This document shows positions 8,023 through 16,368 of a DNA stretch of 64,000 nucleotides, piece by piece (position 1 is the first letter of the stretch; each line of letters begins with the position of its first letter). The translations under genes were made by a program, and so were the position numbers. A model generated the notes under the pieces. That model saw nothing but the letters and a program-made list of their open reading frames with translations, was not told the origin of the DNA and did not search any database. This stretch comes from Streptomyces sp. HNM0575 (GTDB lineage: Bacteria > Actinomycetota > Actinomycetes > Streptomycetales > Streptomycetaceae), in assembly GCF_012726265.1 (NCBI RefSeq), contig NZ_JAASAG010000001.1, positions 310,001 to 374,000 of the forward strand, written 5' to 3'.

Positions 8023-9600
8023 TCAGGAGAAGAGCCGCCGTGCCCACCAGTCGCCGGAGTCGCGGACGCCCGGCGGCACCGCGAACACCGCCGAACCCAC
8101 GTGCTGGATGTACTCGTTGAGCTCCGTGTCCTCCCTCGCCAGCCGCCGCTGGAGCGGGATGAAGCCCTCCCGCACGTCCCGCTGGTACGCGAGGAAGAAC
8201 AGCCCGGCCTCCAGGCGGCCGAGACCGTCCGTACCGTCGGTGAAGTTGTAGCCGCGGCGCAGAATGCGGACGCCGCCGTTGGAGTCCGGATGCGCCAGCC
8301 GCACGTGCGAAGCGGGCGCCATGGCGGACAGCCGCGGCTCGTCGCGTTCGCGCCTGCGCCCCGCGGGGGCGCCCTCGCCCTTGCTGCGGCCGATGATCAT
8401 CTCCTGTTCGGACAGCGGAGTGCGGTCCCAGATCTCGATGTTCATCCGGATACGCCGGGCCACGAGGTACGAGCCGCCCGCCATCCACTCCGGGCCGTCC
8501 TTCCCGCCCGCCCAGACGTGCCGCCGCAGCGCGGCGCCGTCGTCGCCGGAGATGTTGCGCGTGCCGTCCTTGAAGCCGAAGAGGTTGCGGGGCGTCAGCG
8601 CGTGCGGCGTCGTGGAGGAGGTCTTGCCGAAGCCCAGCTGCGACCAGCGGACGGACACCTTGCCGAAGCCGATCCGCGCCAGGTTGCGGATGGCGTGCAC
8701 CGCGACCTGCGGGTCGTCCGCGCACGCCTGTACGCACAGGTCGCCGTCGCTGCGCTTCTCGTCGAGGTCGTCGCCGGGGAAGTGCGGAAGGTCGGGCAGG
8801 GCGCCGGGCCGGTGCTTCTTCAGCCCGAAGCGGTCCTTGCCCTTGTCGTCCTCGAAGAGGGACGGGCCGATGCCGAAGGTCAGGGTGAGCCGCGAGGGCG
8901 GCAGGCCCAGCGCCTCGCCCGTGTCGTCGGGCGGCGCCTCGCCCGGGCCGCCGACCGCTCCCGTGCCGACCGTGTCGCCCGCGGTCATGCGGGCGGCCGC
9001 GTGCGACCACCGCTGCAACAGGTCCGCCAGCGCCGCACGGTCGTCCGTGAGGACGTCGAACGCCGCGAAGTGCAGCCGGTCCTGTACGGCGGTGGCGATA
9101 CCGGCCTGGTGCTCGCCGTGGAAGGGCACGGCCGAGGAGGAGTCGGCTGAGACCGGCTCGGCGTCGTTTCCGTACCCCAGTGCCGCCGCGGTGCCTCCCG
9201 CCGCGGCCGCGCCGAGCGCGAGGCCCGCGCCGCCCCAGCCGAGCAGGGCGCGGCGGCCGGGATGCGAAGGGGACGCCGGGTGCGAGGGGTGCGACGGGTT
9301 CCCGGAGTGCGCGGCGTTCCCCGAGTCGGGGTGCGCGGGGCAGCCGGAGCCGCCAGCGGTCTGCTGATCCGCCCGCTCCGGCTCTCGGGGCCGCTCCGGT
9401 TTCGCGCGCTCCTCCGGCTCCTCGCGTCGCTCCGGCTTCCCGTGCCGTTCCGGCTCCTCGCGCTGCTCCGGTTTCCCGTGCCGTTCCGGCTCCTCGCGCT
9501 GCTCCGGTTTCCCGTGCCGTTCCGGCTCCTCGCGCCCCTCCCGTTCTCCGGGCCGCGGCTTCTCCCGCCCGTTACCGGGGTGGCTGCCTTCCGCCGTCAC
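8023..9600 (-). CDS. efeB: EfeB deferrochelatase/Dyp-type haem peroxidase with long N-terminal extension (525 aa)
   Basis: Dye-decolourising peroxidase of the EfeB group, exported by Tat and working with EfeO and EfeU in iron uptake or haem-iron release. The Dyp core carries the family motif GFKDGTRN with the distal Asp, and the proximal-His region MAPASHVRLAHPDSNGGVRI. The Tat signal (HPGRRALLGWGGAGLALG) starts only at residue 114. Before it come 115 charged residues with three 36-bp repeats of REEPERHGKPEQ (9427-9534) and a His/Pro/Ser stretch. There is no Met, Val or Leu codon in frame between residue 1 and the twin arginine, so no shorter ATG/GTG/TTG start exists. The GTG start has AAGGGGG upstream and lies 13 nt after the efeO stop. 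Confidence 0.92.
   Translation of the reverse strand: MTAEGSHPGNGREKPRPGEREGREEPERHGKPEQREEPERHGKPEQREEPERHGKPERREEPEERAKPERPREPERADQQTAGGSGCPAHPDSGNAAHSGNPSHPSHPASPSHPGRRALLGWGGAGLALGAAAAGGTAAALGYGNDAEPVSADSSSAVPFHGEHQAGIATAVQDRLHFAAFDVLTDDRAALADLLQRWSHAAARMTAGDTVGTGAVGGPGEAPPDDTGEALGLPPSRLTLTFGIGPSLFEDDKGKDRFGLKKHRPGALPDLPHFPGDDLDEKRSDGDLCVQACADDPQVAVHAIRNLARIGFGKVSVRWSQLGFGKTSSTTPHALTPRNLFGFKDGTRNISGDDGAALRRHVWAGGKDGPEWMAGGSYLVARRIRMNIEIWDRTPLSEQEMIIGRSKGEGAPAGRRRERDEPRLSAMAPASHVRLAHPDSNGGVRILRRGYNFTDGTDGLGRLEAGLFFLAYQRDVREGFIPLQRRLAREDTELNEYIQHVGSAVFAVPPGVRDSGDWWARRLFS
9427..9534 (-). repeat. 36-bp in-frame tandem repeat in efeB (3 copies)
   Basis: Encodes three successive copies of the dodecapeptide REEPERHGKPEQ (the last with one change) in the extension that precedes the Tat signal. 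In-frame unit length points to slippage expansion under coding constraint. Confidence 0.85.
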
Positions 9601-9613
9601 CGATCGCGCCCCC

Positions 9614-10753
9614 TTATGACGCGACCGTCGCGGCGAGCCGCGAGAGCGGTTCGGCCAGTGCGTTCACCGCGTTCGAGAGCTTCTTGCGGTCGCCCTTGCC
9701 GACGGTGTCGTACGAGACGAAGCCGTCGCCCTTCCGGTGTTCGTCGAGGTTCTTCCCGATCGCGGCGAACTGCTCGTCCAGGTCCTTCGCGAGCTGCGCG
9801 TCCTTCTTCTCCGTCACCGGCTTCAGCAGCTCGTAGGCCTTCTCCGCGCCGTCCACGTTGGCCTCGAAGTCGACGAGGTCGGTGTGGCTGTAGCGCTCCT
9901 CCTCGCCGGTGACCTTTCCGGTGGCCACCTCGTCGAGGAGCTCCTTGGCGCCGTTGGCCATGCTGGTCGGGGTGATACGGGCCTTGCCGACGCGGTTCTG
10001 CCAGTCCTTGAGGTCCTTCATCAGCTTCCCGGCCAGCTTCTTGTCCTCCGCGGAGATCTTCTTCTCCTCCCACAGGGACTTCTCCAGCTTGTGCCAGCCC
10101 GTCCACTTCTGGCCTTCCTCCAGGCCGTCCGCCCGGACGTCGACCTTGGGGTCGATGTCGCCGAAGGACTCCGCCACCGGCTCCGTGCGCTCCCAGCCGA
10201 CGCGGGAGACGGCGTACCGCTTCTTCGCCTCCGCGACGTCGCCGTCCTCGACGGCGTCCGCGAACTTCTGCGCCGCGGGCACCGTTTGGTCGGCCTGCTT
10301 CTGCACGTATGCGCGGTACCCGGCGACGGCGGCGTCCAGCTTCGGGTTGCGCTTGCGGTCGGCCCCCTTGCCGGTGGCGGTCACCTTCTGGCGGATGCCG
10401 TCGCCCTTCATGCCGGGCTTGCAGGCGATCTCGTACTTCCCGGCCTCGACCTCGGTGGTGATGTCCGCCTTCGTGCCGGGGCCGATGTTCTCCCGCTCGG
10501 TGACGATGCGGTCGCCGGGCGCGTAGACGTAGACCTCGGTGACCTTGGTGCCCTTGTTCTCGATGTGGAGGCGGACGTGGCCCGCGGGGAACTCGGTGTC
10601 AGAGACCTTGCAGGAGGAGTCGCCCGCGGCGACCTGCACGCCGCCGTGGCCGCCCGCCTTCTGCTTCTCCGCGCAGCCGGTCAGCACGGCGGCGGCCAGC
10701 AGGGGAACTGCCGTGCCGGCTATGAGAGTTCGGCTGCGTGCGGAGGCGGACAT
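9614..10753 (-). CDS. efeO: EfeO iron-binding lipoprotein: cupredoxin plus M75-like domain (379 aa)
   Basis: Periplasm-side iron-binding component of EfeUOB. The start is the ATG at 10753, with GGGAG 7 nt upstream. It gives a lipoprotein signal, SASARSRTLIAGTAVPLL then AAAVLTGCAEK, with Cys in the lipobox LTGC. An N-terminal cupredoxin-like domain follows (VQVAAGDSSCKVSDTEFPAG onward) and then the all-helical M75 peptidase-like domain with its hallmark H-x-x-x-E site in GWHKLEKSLW. First gene of the operon. A longer frame reaching back to 10882 is rejected because it would run through the leader up to the iron box. Regulation by a DtxR/DmdR-type iron repressor is inferred from that box. Confidence 0.94.
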   Translation of the reverse strand: MSASARSRTLIAGTAVPLLAAAVLTGCAEKQKAGGHGGVQVAAGDSSCKVSDTEFPAGHVRLHIENKGTKVTEVYVYAPGDRIVTERENIGPGTKADITTEVEAGKYEIACKPGMKGDGIRQKVTATGKGADRKRNPKLDAAVAGYRAYVQKQADQTVPAAQKFADAVEDGDVAEAKKRYAVSRVGWERTEPVAESFGDIDPKVDVRADGLEEGQKWTGWHKLEKSLWEEKKISAEDKKLAGKLMKDLKDWQNRVGKARITPTSMANGAKELLDEVATGKVTGEEERYSHTDLVDFEANVDGAEKAYELLKPVTEKKDAQLAKDLDEQFAAIGKNLDEHRKGDGFVSYDTVGKGDRKKLSNAVNALAEPLSRLAATVAS

Positions 10754-10882
10754 GCTGATCTCCCGTTGGCCGGCGGCAGGTTCGGTGGTTCGGTGCCGTG
10801 TGCGTGAGCGCGCGGTGGGTGCGCGGTGGGTGCGCGGACGTACGCGGCTGTACGGATGTGAGTGATACAGGGCGGACGCCAT

Positions 10883-10901
10883 TTAAGCAAGGCTTACCTA
10901 A
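10883..10901. promoter_or_regulatory. Iron box (DmdR/IdeR/DtxR operator) of the efe operon
   Basis: TTAAGCAAGGCTTACCTAA matches the 19-bp iron-box consensus TTAGGTTAGGCTAACCTAA at 15 of 19 positions. It lies 130 bp before the efeO start, where a promoter operator is expected. Confidence 0.85.
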
Positions 10902-11042
10902 CCCGTGAAGGTAGCACGGGGCCGCCTCCGCGCCCCCGGCCGTCGGGCCCGTACGCGGAACGGCCCCCGGGAAGTGGCAGGTCACCGGCGCCTGGGCTGT
11001 AGTGAGCGGTGAGGAGGAGGACAGCCGGCGCGAGGAGGCCCG

Positions 11043-11579
11043 ATGGGAGACGGCAGCGGGACCGGGGCCGGGAGGGCTGCCCTCGCCGCGGTCGCCGTGG
11101 CGCTGCTCGTGCTGACCGCCGGGTGCGGTGGCGGCGGCGACGAGGGCGGCGGCGGAGGCGGCGGCACCTCGGCGAGCGCCAAGGCCAAGACGGTGACGGC
11201 CCGTTCGACGGACCTGGGGAAGATCCTCGCCGGCGGGCAGGACAAGACCCTCTACCGTTTCGAGAAGGACGAGGGCCCCAAGTCGACGTGCTCCGGCGGC
11301 TGTTCGCAGGCGTGGCCGCCGATGGTGGTCAAGGGCAAGGCGGTTGCGGGCAGCGGCGGTGTGGAGGAGGGCCTGCTCGGCACGTCCAAGCGCAGCGACG
11401 GCAAGACCCAGGTCACCTACAACGGACGTCCGCTGTACTACTACCAGGGCGATCAGAAGGCCTCCCAGACCAACGGCCAGGGACTCGACCAGTTCGGAGC
11501 CAAGTGGTACGTGCTGGACCCCGCCGGCAAGGAGATCAAGAAGAAGGCGAAGGACGGCGGCGGTGGCGGCGGTTACTGA
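11043..11579 (+). CDS. Secreted-repeat (Lipoprotein_15-type) lipoprotein (178 aa)
   Basis: Lipoprotein with a signal ending in the lipobox LTAGC (AALAAVAVALLVLTAGCGGG), then a Gly-rich linker. It carries two copies of the secreted-repeat motif: LGKILAGGQDKTLYRFEKDE with SGGCSQAWPPM, and KTQVTYNGRPLYYYQGDQKA with the W-Y-V-L-D ending. This is the PF03640 pattern, a widespread actinobacterial family without an assigned reaction. The first copy keeps a C-S-G-G-C-S-Q-A-W-P motif whose two cysteines could bind metal or form a disulfide; that is a guess. The start follows GAGGAGG by 4 nt. It is divergent from the efe operon, with the iron box between them. Confidence 0.85.
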   Translation: MGDGSGTGAGRAALAAVAVALLVLTAGCGGGGDEGGGGGGGTSASAKAKTVTARSTDLGKILAGGQDKTLYRFEKDEGPKSTCSGGCSQAWPPMVVKGKAVAGSGGVEEGLLGTSKRSDGKTQVTYNGRPLYYYQGDQKASQTNGQGLDQFGAKWYVLDPAGKEIKKKAKDGGGGGGY

Positions 11580-11613
11580 CCGGCGGCGCCCGGCGCGCGC
11601 CTCGCACCGCTTC

Positions 11614-12030
11614 ATGCGGGGTGCCGCCCGGCTGCTGGCCGCGGCCGGTCTGGCGGTGAACGCCTATGTGCACGCCCACCTCGCGCCCACGTACGACGGG
11701 GTAGCCGCCTCCGTCAGCCAGGGCGATCTCTTCCGGCTGGAGGCCGCGCTCGGCGCCCTCGCCGCGCTCCTCGTGCTGGTGTGGCGTCGGCTGCCCGCCG
11801 ACCTCTTCGCCTTCGTCGTCGCGGCCGGCGGACTCGCGCTGCTGCTGATCTACCGCTACGCCGACATCGGCCAACTGGGCCCGTTCCCCGACATGTACGA
11901 GCCGCTGTGGAACGGCGACAAGACCGTCGCCCTCGTCGCGCAGGCGGTGGCCGTCGTCTCCACCGTCCTGCTGATTCTCACCGTGCGCCGCCGCCGGCCG
12001 GGCCACGGTCGGTCGCCGGACGTTCTCTGA
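11614..12030 (+). CDS. Small four-helix membrane protein of unknown function (138 aa)
   Basis: I do not recognise a named family. Four hydrophobic segments are visible: AARLLAAAGLAVNAYVHAHL, LEAALGALAALLVLVWRRL, LFAFVVAAGGLALLLIYRYA and VALVAQAVAVVSTVLLILTV. Between the third and fourth is an acidic loop, PFPDMYEPLWNGDKT. It starts 34 bp after the lipoprotein stop without a clear Shine-Dalgarno, so it is probably co-transcribed and may start slightly differently. Pairing with a Lipoprotein_15 gene suggests a shared envelope role, but nothing in the sequence shows what that is. Confidence 0.72.
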   Translation: MRGAARLLAAAGLAVNAYVHAHLAPTYDGVAASVSQGDLFRLEAALGALAALLVLVWRRLPADLFAFVVAAGGLALLLIYRYADIGQLGPFPDMYEPLWNGDKTVALVAQAVAVVSTVLLILTVRRRRPGHGRSPDVL

Positions 12031-12302
12031 AGCGTCGCGGCGGCCGCCCGCGGCAGCCCGATGCGGATCCCCGCGGGCACGCCATGAGTTCACCGGCGTC
12101 CGTGACGGTGCGTCCGGTCGGCCGGGGCGACTCCGCCGTCGGCCGGTGCCTCGCCTCCTCCGGGGAGTGCGTGGCGAGCAGCATCCACGGAGAGGGGCGG
12201 GCGGCCCCCCGGCCGGCGCAGCCCGGCGGGCCGGACGGCGCGTGCGGCCGTAGGTTCGCGGGAGAAGGGCATCCGCGACCGCCGCCCGGGAGGCACGGAC
12301 AC

Positions 12303-13937
12303 ATGGCGCTGCACAAGGGCCGGACCGACGCCCGCACCCGAACCGGCACCCCCACCGACGCCCGCTCAGGCACCGGAACCGGAACCGGCACCGGCACCGA
12401 CGCCCGCTCAGGCACCGGGACCGGGAGCACACCCGACGGCTCCCCGGTGCCGTCCCGTGACGGACACGGACGCCCGCAACCGGCCGGACGTGCCGGACGT
12501 GCCGGAGGTGCCGGACGTGCCGGGCACGCCGGACGCGACCGGCGCCCCGGAAGCACGAGGTCCGCGTCCGTCTCCGTCAACCCCTTCTACGGCGAGGCGA
12601 ACCCCGTCAGCGGGATGACCACGGAACCGCCCCGCCACCTCCTCCCGGACGGACCGATGGCCCCCGACGCCGCCCGCCAGCTCGTGCACGACGAGCTGAT
12701 GCTGGACGGCAACTCCCGCCTCAACCTGGCCACTTTCGTCACCACGTGGATGGAGCCGCAGGCAGGCGAACTGATGGCCATGTGCCGGGACAAGAACATG
12801 GTCGACAAGGACGAGTACCCGCGCACCGCCGAGCTGGAGCGGCGCTGCGTGGCGATGCTCGCCGACCTGTGGAACGCCCCCGACCCCTCCGCCGTCGTCG
12901 GCTGCTCCACGACCGGGTCCAGCGAGGCGTGCATGCTCGCGGGCATGGCGCTCAAGCGCCGCTGGGCCCGCGGCGCCGGCGACCGCTACCCGTCGGCCGC
13001 GCGCCCGAATCTGGTGATGGGCTCCAACGTCCAGGTGTGCTGGGAGAAGTTCTGCGACTTCTGGGAGGTGGACGCCCGTCAGGTCCCCATGGAGGGCGAG
13101 CGCTTCCACATCGATCCGCAGGCCGCGGCGCAGCTGTGCGACGAGAACACCATCGGCGTCGTGGCGGTGCTCGGCTCCACCTTCGACGGGTCGTACGAGC
13201 CGGTCGCCGAGGTGTGCGCCGCTCTCGACGGCCTTCAGGACCGTACGGGCCTCGATGTGCCGGTCCATGTGGACGGTGCGTCGGGCGGGATGATCGCGCC
13301 CTTCCTCGACGAGGACCTGGTATGGGACTTCCGGCTGCCGCGGGTCGCCTCCGTCAACACCTCGGGGCACAAGTACGGCCTGGTCTACCCCGGGGTGGGC
13401 TGGGCGCTGTGGCGCTCCGCTGATGCACTGCCGGAGGAGCTGGTCTTCCGGGTCAACTACCTCGGCGGCGACATGCCCACCTTCGCGCTGAACTTCTCCC
13501 GGCCCGGCGCGCAGGTCGCCGCGCAGTACTACACCTTTCTGCGGCTGGGCCGCAGCGGCTTCCGCGCCGTACAGCAGGCGGCGCGCGACGTGGCGCGCTC
13601 GCTGGCCCGCCGCATCGGGGAGACGGGCGACTTCCGGATGCTGACCCGCGGCGACCAGCTGCCCGTCTTCGCCTTCACGACGGGGCCGGAGGTCAAGGCG
13701 TACGACGTCTTCGACGTCTCGCGGCGGCTGCGCGAGCGCGGCTGGCTGGTGCCCGCGTACGTCTTCCCGCCGAACCGTCAGGACCTCGCCGTGCTGCGGA
13801 TCGTGTGCCGCAACGGCTTCACCGCGGATCTCGCCGACCTGTTCATGGACGACATGAGCCTGCTGCTGCCCGAACTGCGCGCCCAGAGCTGCCCGTTGGG
13901 GCGTCCCGCGTCGGTGGCGACCGCCTTCCACCACTGA
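12303..13937 (+). CDS. gadB: Glutamate decarboxylase (PLP-dependent) with low-complexity N-terminal insert (544 aa)
   Basis: Group II PLP decarboxylase converting glutamate to GABA with proton uptake. Clear motifs: ARLNLATF-like SRLNLATFVTTWMEPQA, MVDKDEYPRTAELERRCVAM, VGCSTTGSSEACMLAGMALK, DVPVHVDGASGGMIAPF (PLP Asp) and VNTSGHKYGLVYPGVGW with the Schiff-base lysine near residue 357. The ATG at 12303 has GGGAGG nine bases upstream and gives the usual MALHKG opening. About 85 Gly/Thr/Arg-rich residues then separate it from SVNPFYGEANPV, where related proteins have only a few. The insert contains a duplicated TDARSGTGTGTGTG-type stretch. No glutamate/GABA antiporter gene is next to it. Family is certain; the insert may affect solubility or localisation. 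Confidence 0.94.
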   Translation: MALHKGRTDARTRTGTPTDARSGTGTGTGTGTDARSGTGTGSTPDGSPVPSRDGHGRPQPAGRAGRAGGAGRAGHAGRDRRPGSTRSASVSVNPFYGEANPVSGMTTEPPRHLLPDGPMAPDAARQLVHDELMLDGNSRLNLATFVTTWMEPQAGELMAMCRDKNMVDKDEYPRTAELERRCVAMLADLWNAPDPSAVVGCSTTGSSEACMLAGMALKRRWARGAGDRYPSAARPNLVMGSNVQVCWEKFCDFWEVDARQVPMEGERFHIDPQAAAQLCDENTIGVVAVLGSTFDGSYEPVAEVCAALDGLQDRTGLDVPVHVDGASGGMIAPFLDEDLVWDFRLPRVASVNTSGHKYGLVYPGVGWALWRSADALPEELVFRVNYLGGDMPTFALNFSRPGAQVAAQYYTFLRLGRSGFRAVQQAARDVARSLARRIGETGDFRMLTRGDQLPVFAFTTGPEVKAYDVFDVSRRLRERGWLVPAYVFPPNRQDLAVLRIVCRNGFTADLADLFMDDMSLLLPELRAQSCPLGRPASVATAFHH

Positions 13938-14047
13938 AGGGGCACCGGGTCCGTACCGGGTCCTTCCGTTTGAGCATGATCCCGGCGGTTACCCCGGGCC
14001 GACGGAAATCCCCATGAACCATCCCAGATCTCCTCGTTGGAGGACCG

Positions 14048-16303
14048 GTGGCAGACTCTCGGCGCGCTCAGGACAGCAGGGACCGTACGGCACGCGAATC
14101 GGAGATCCCGGGGCGGCCCGCCCCCGAGGCTCCGGTGCTGGAGGAGCCCACCACGCCACGCGATCCGCTGCCCCCCAAGCCGGACCAGGAGGGGCCCGAG
14201 GTCTACTCCCCGACGGGCGAGGCCACCGGCGCCGACCGCGCGGTGCTGGCGCAGAGCGGGCCGTGGCTGACCACCGCTCAGGGGCTGCGGCTCCCGGACG
14301 GCGACCACTCGCTCAAGGCGGGCGAGCGCGGGCCCGTGCTCCTCCAGGACCACCATCTCCGGGAGAAGATCACGCACTTCGACCACGAGCGGATCCCGGA
14401 GCGCGTGGTGCACGCGCGGGGCGCCGCCGCGCACGGAGTCTTCCGCGGCTACGGCACGGCCGCCACCGTGAGCAAGGCGGCCTTCCTCGCCGAGGGCGCC
14501 GAGACGCCGGTCTTCGTACGGTTCTCCACGGTGCTGGGCTCACGGGGCTCGGCGGACGCGGTGCGGGACACCCGCGGCTTCGCGACGAAGTTCTACACGT
14601 CCGAGGGGACCTTCGACCTCGTCGGCAACAACATCCCGGTCTTCTTCATCCAGGACGCCATCAAGTTCCCCGACGTCATCCACGCCGCGAAGCCGCACCC
14701 CGACCGGGAGATCCCGCAGGCCCAGAGCGCGCACGACACCTTCTGGGACTTCGTCTCGCTGCACACCGAGGCCACGCACCACACCATCTGGAACATGTCC
14801 GACCGGGCCCTGCCGCGCTCGTACCGGACGATGGAGGGCTTCGGCGTCCACACCTTCCGCCTTGTGGACGCCGCGGGGAAGACGACGCTGGCGAAGTTCC
14901 ACTGGAAGCCCAAGGCCGGTGTGCACTCCCTGCTGTGGGAGGAGGCGCAGATCATCAACGGCGTCGACCCGGACTTCCACCGCAGGGACCTCGCCGACGC
15001 CATCGAGTCCGGTGCCTTCCCCGAGTGGGAGCTGGGCGTCCAGACCTTCCCCGACAACCCGGAGCAGACCTTCGAGGGCATCGACCTGCTCGACCCGACG
15101 AAGATCGTTCCGGAGGAGATGGCTCCCGTACAGCCCATCGGCCTGCTGACGCTCGACGCGAATCCGTCGGACTTCTTCGCGGAGACCGAGCAGGTCGCCT
15201 TCCACCCGGGCCATCTCGTGCCCGGCATCGACGTCACCGACGACCCGCTGCTGGCCGGGCGGCTCTTCTCGTACATCGACACGCAGATCAGCAGGCTCGG
15301 CGGCCCGAACTTCGCGCAGATCCCCGTCAACCGCCCGCATGCGCCGGTCAACGACATGCTGCGCGACGGCATGCACCAGACCGCCGTGCACTCCGGTGTC
15401 GCCCCCTACCGGCCCAACTCCCTCGACGGCGGCTGCCCGTTCCTGGCCGGCGCGGCCGAGCGCGGATACGTCGAGACACCCGTCGAGACGCAGCCGGGAG
15501 CGGCGAAGGTGCGCGAGGCGCCGGCGTCGTTCGGCGACCACACCAGCCAGCCCCGGCGCTTCTATCTCTCGCTGACGCCCGTTGAGCGCGAGCACGTGAT
15601 CGCCGCGTACACCTTCGAGTTGAGCAAGTGCTACGAGGACACCGTCAAGGAGCGCAACCTGCGGGTCCTCGCCGACATCGACCCCGGCCTGTGCGCCCAG
15701 GTCGCCGCCGGTCTCGGGCTGCCCGTGCCCGCCGCCTCGGGGCCGCTCGCCGACGTGGCACCGAGCCCGGCGCTCTCCCAGATCGGCGGTGAGTGGCCGG
15801 TGACGGGACGCGTCGTGGGCATCGTCGCCGACGGGGACAGCGACCTGGACGCCGTACGCACGCTGCGCCGCTCGGTGCTGGACGCCGGGATGGTGCCGCT
15901 GGTGATCGCGTCGAAGGGCGGGCATCTCGCGGACGGGATCACGGTGCAGCGCACGTTCGCCAACGCGCGCTCCGTGGAGTTCGACGCGATCGTGCTTACC
16001 GGCGTGCCCGCGCCCGGTGACGACGCATACGGGGCCCGTGACGCGAAGGCCGGCCAGGACGGGCCCGACGGTCTCGGCGCCGACCCGAGGGTGCTGACCC
16101 TGCTCGCCGAGGCGTACCGGCACGCCAAGGCGCTCGGCGGGCTCAAGGGCAGCGGCGACGTGCTCGCCGCGGCGGGCTGCCACGAGCAGTCGCCCGGTGT
16201 CGTGATCGACAGCGATCCGCGGACGCTCTTCGAGCAGATCGCGGGGCTGCTGCGGCAGCACAGGGTGTGGGCGCGGTTCCCGGCGGCGCAGCGGGCGGAG
16301 TGA
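14048..16303 (+). CDS. katE: Clade II (HPII-type) large-subunit catalase (751 aa)
   Basis: Large haem catalase that breaks down hydrogen peroxide. Active-site His is in RIPERVVHARGAAAHGVF and Asn in FDLVGNNIPVFFIQD. The haem-ligating Tyr is in GRLFSYIDTQISRLGGPNF. The length of about 750 residues and the C-terminal ~150-residue flavodoxin/DJ-1-like domain (VVGIVADGDSDLDAVRTLR, SPGVVIDSDPRTLFEQIAGL) place it with E. coli HPII. The N-terminal arm is charged and Pro-rich, as usual for this clade. The start is a GTG four bases after GGAGG. It lies downstream of gadB and upstream of Ku, a stress-protection neighbourhood. Confidence 0.96.
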   Translation: MADSRRAQDSRDRTARESEIPGRPAPEAPVLEEPTTPRDPLPPKPDQEGPEVYSPTGEATGADRAVLAQSGPWLTTAQGLRLPDGDHSLKAGERGPVLLQDHHLREKITHFDHERIPERVVHARGAAAHGVFRGYGTAATVSKAAFLAEGAETPVFVRFSTVLGSRGSADAVRDTRGFATKFYTSEGTFDLVGNNIPVFFIQDAIKFPDVIHAAKPHPDREIPQAQSAHDTFWDFVSLHTEATHHTIWNMSDRALPRSYRTMEGFGVHTFRLVDAAGKTTLAKFHWKPKAGVHSLLWEEAQIINGVDPDFHRRDLADAIESGAFPEWELGVQTFPDNPEQTFEGIDLLDPTKIVPEEMAPVQPIGLLTLDANPSDFFAETEQVAFHPGHLVPGIDVTDDPLLAGRLFSYIDTQISRLGGPNFAQIPVNRPHAPVNDMLRDGMHQTAVHSGVAPYRPNSLDGGCPFLAGAAERGYVETPVETQPGAAKVREAPASFGDHTSQPRRFYLSLTPVEREHVIAAYTFELSKCYEDTVKERNLRVLADIDPGLCAQVAAGLGLPVPAASGPLADVAPSPALSQIGGEWPVTGRVVGIVADGDSDLDAVRTLRRSVLDAGMVPLVIASKGGHLADGITVQRTFANARSVEFDAIVLTGVPAPGDDAYGARDAKAGQDGPDGLGADPRVLTLLAEAYRHAKALGGLKGSGDVLAAAGCHEQSPGVVIDSDPRTLFEQIAGLLRQHRVWARFPAAQRAE

Positions 16304-16368
16304 AGCGCCCCGACGGGGTTACCCGGCCGGACAGCACAGCCGCCGCGCGGGGAGAGGGAGGAGTGACA

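Noticed and set aside
10754..10882. Longer EfeO start at 10882
   Set aside because: It abuts the iron box and adds 43 Arg/Thr/Pro-rich residues before a normal lipoprotein signal.
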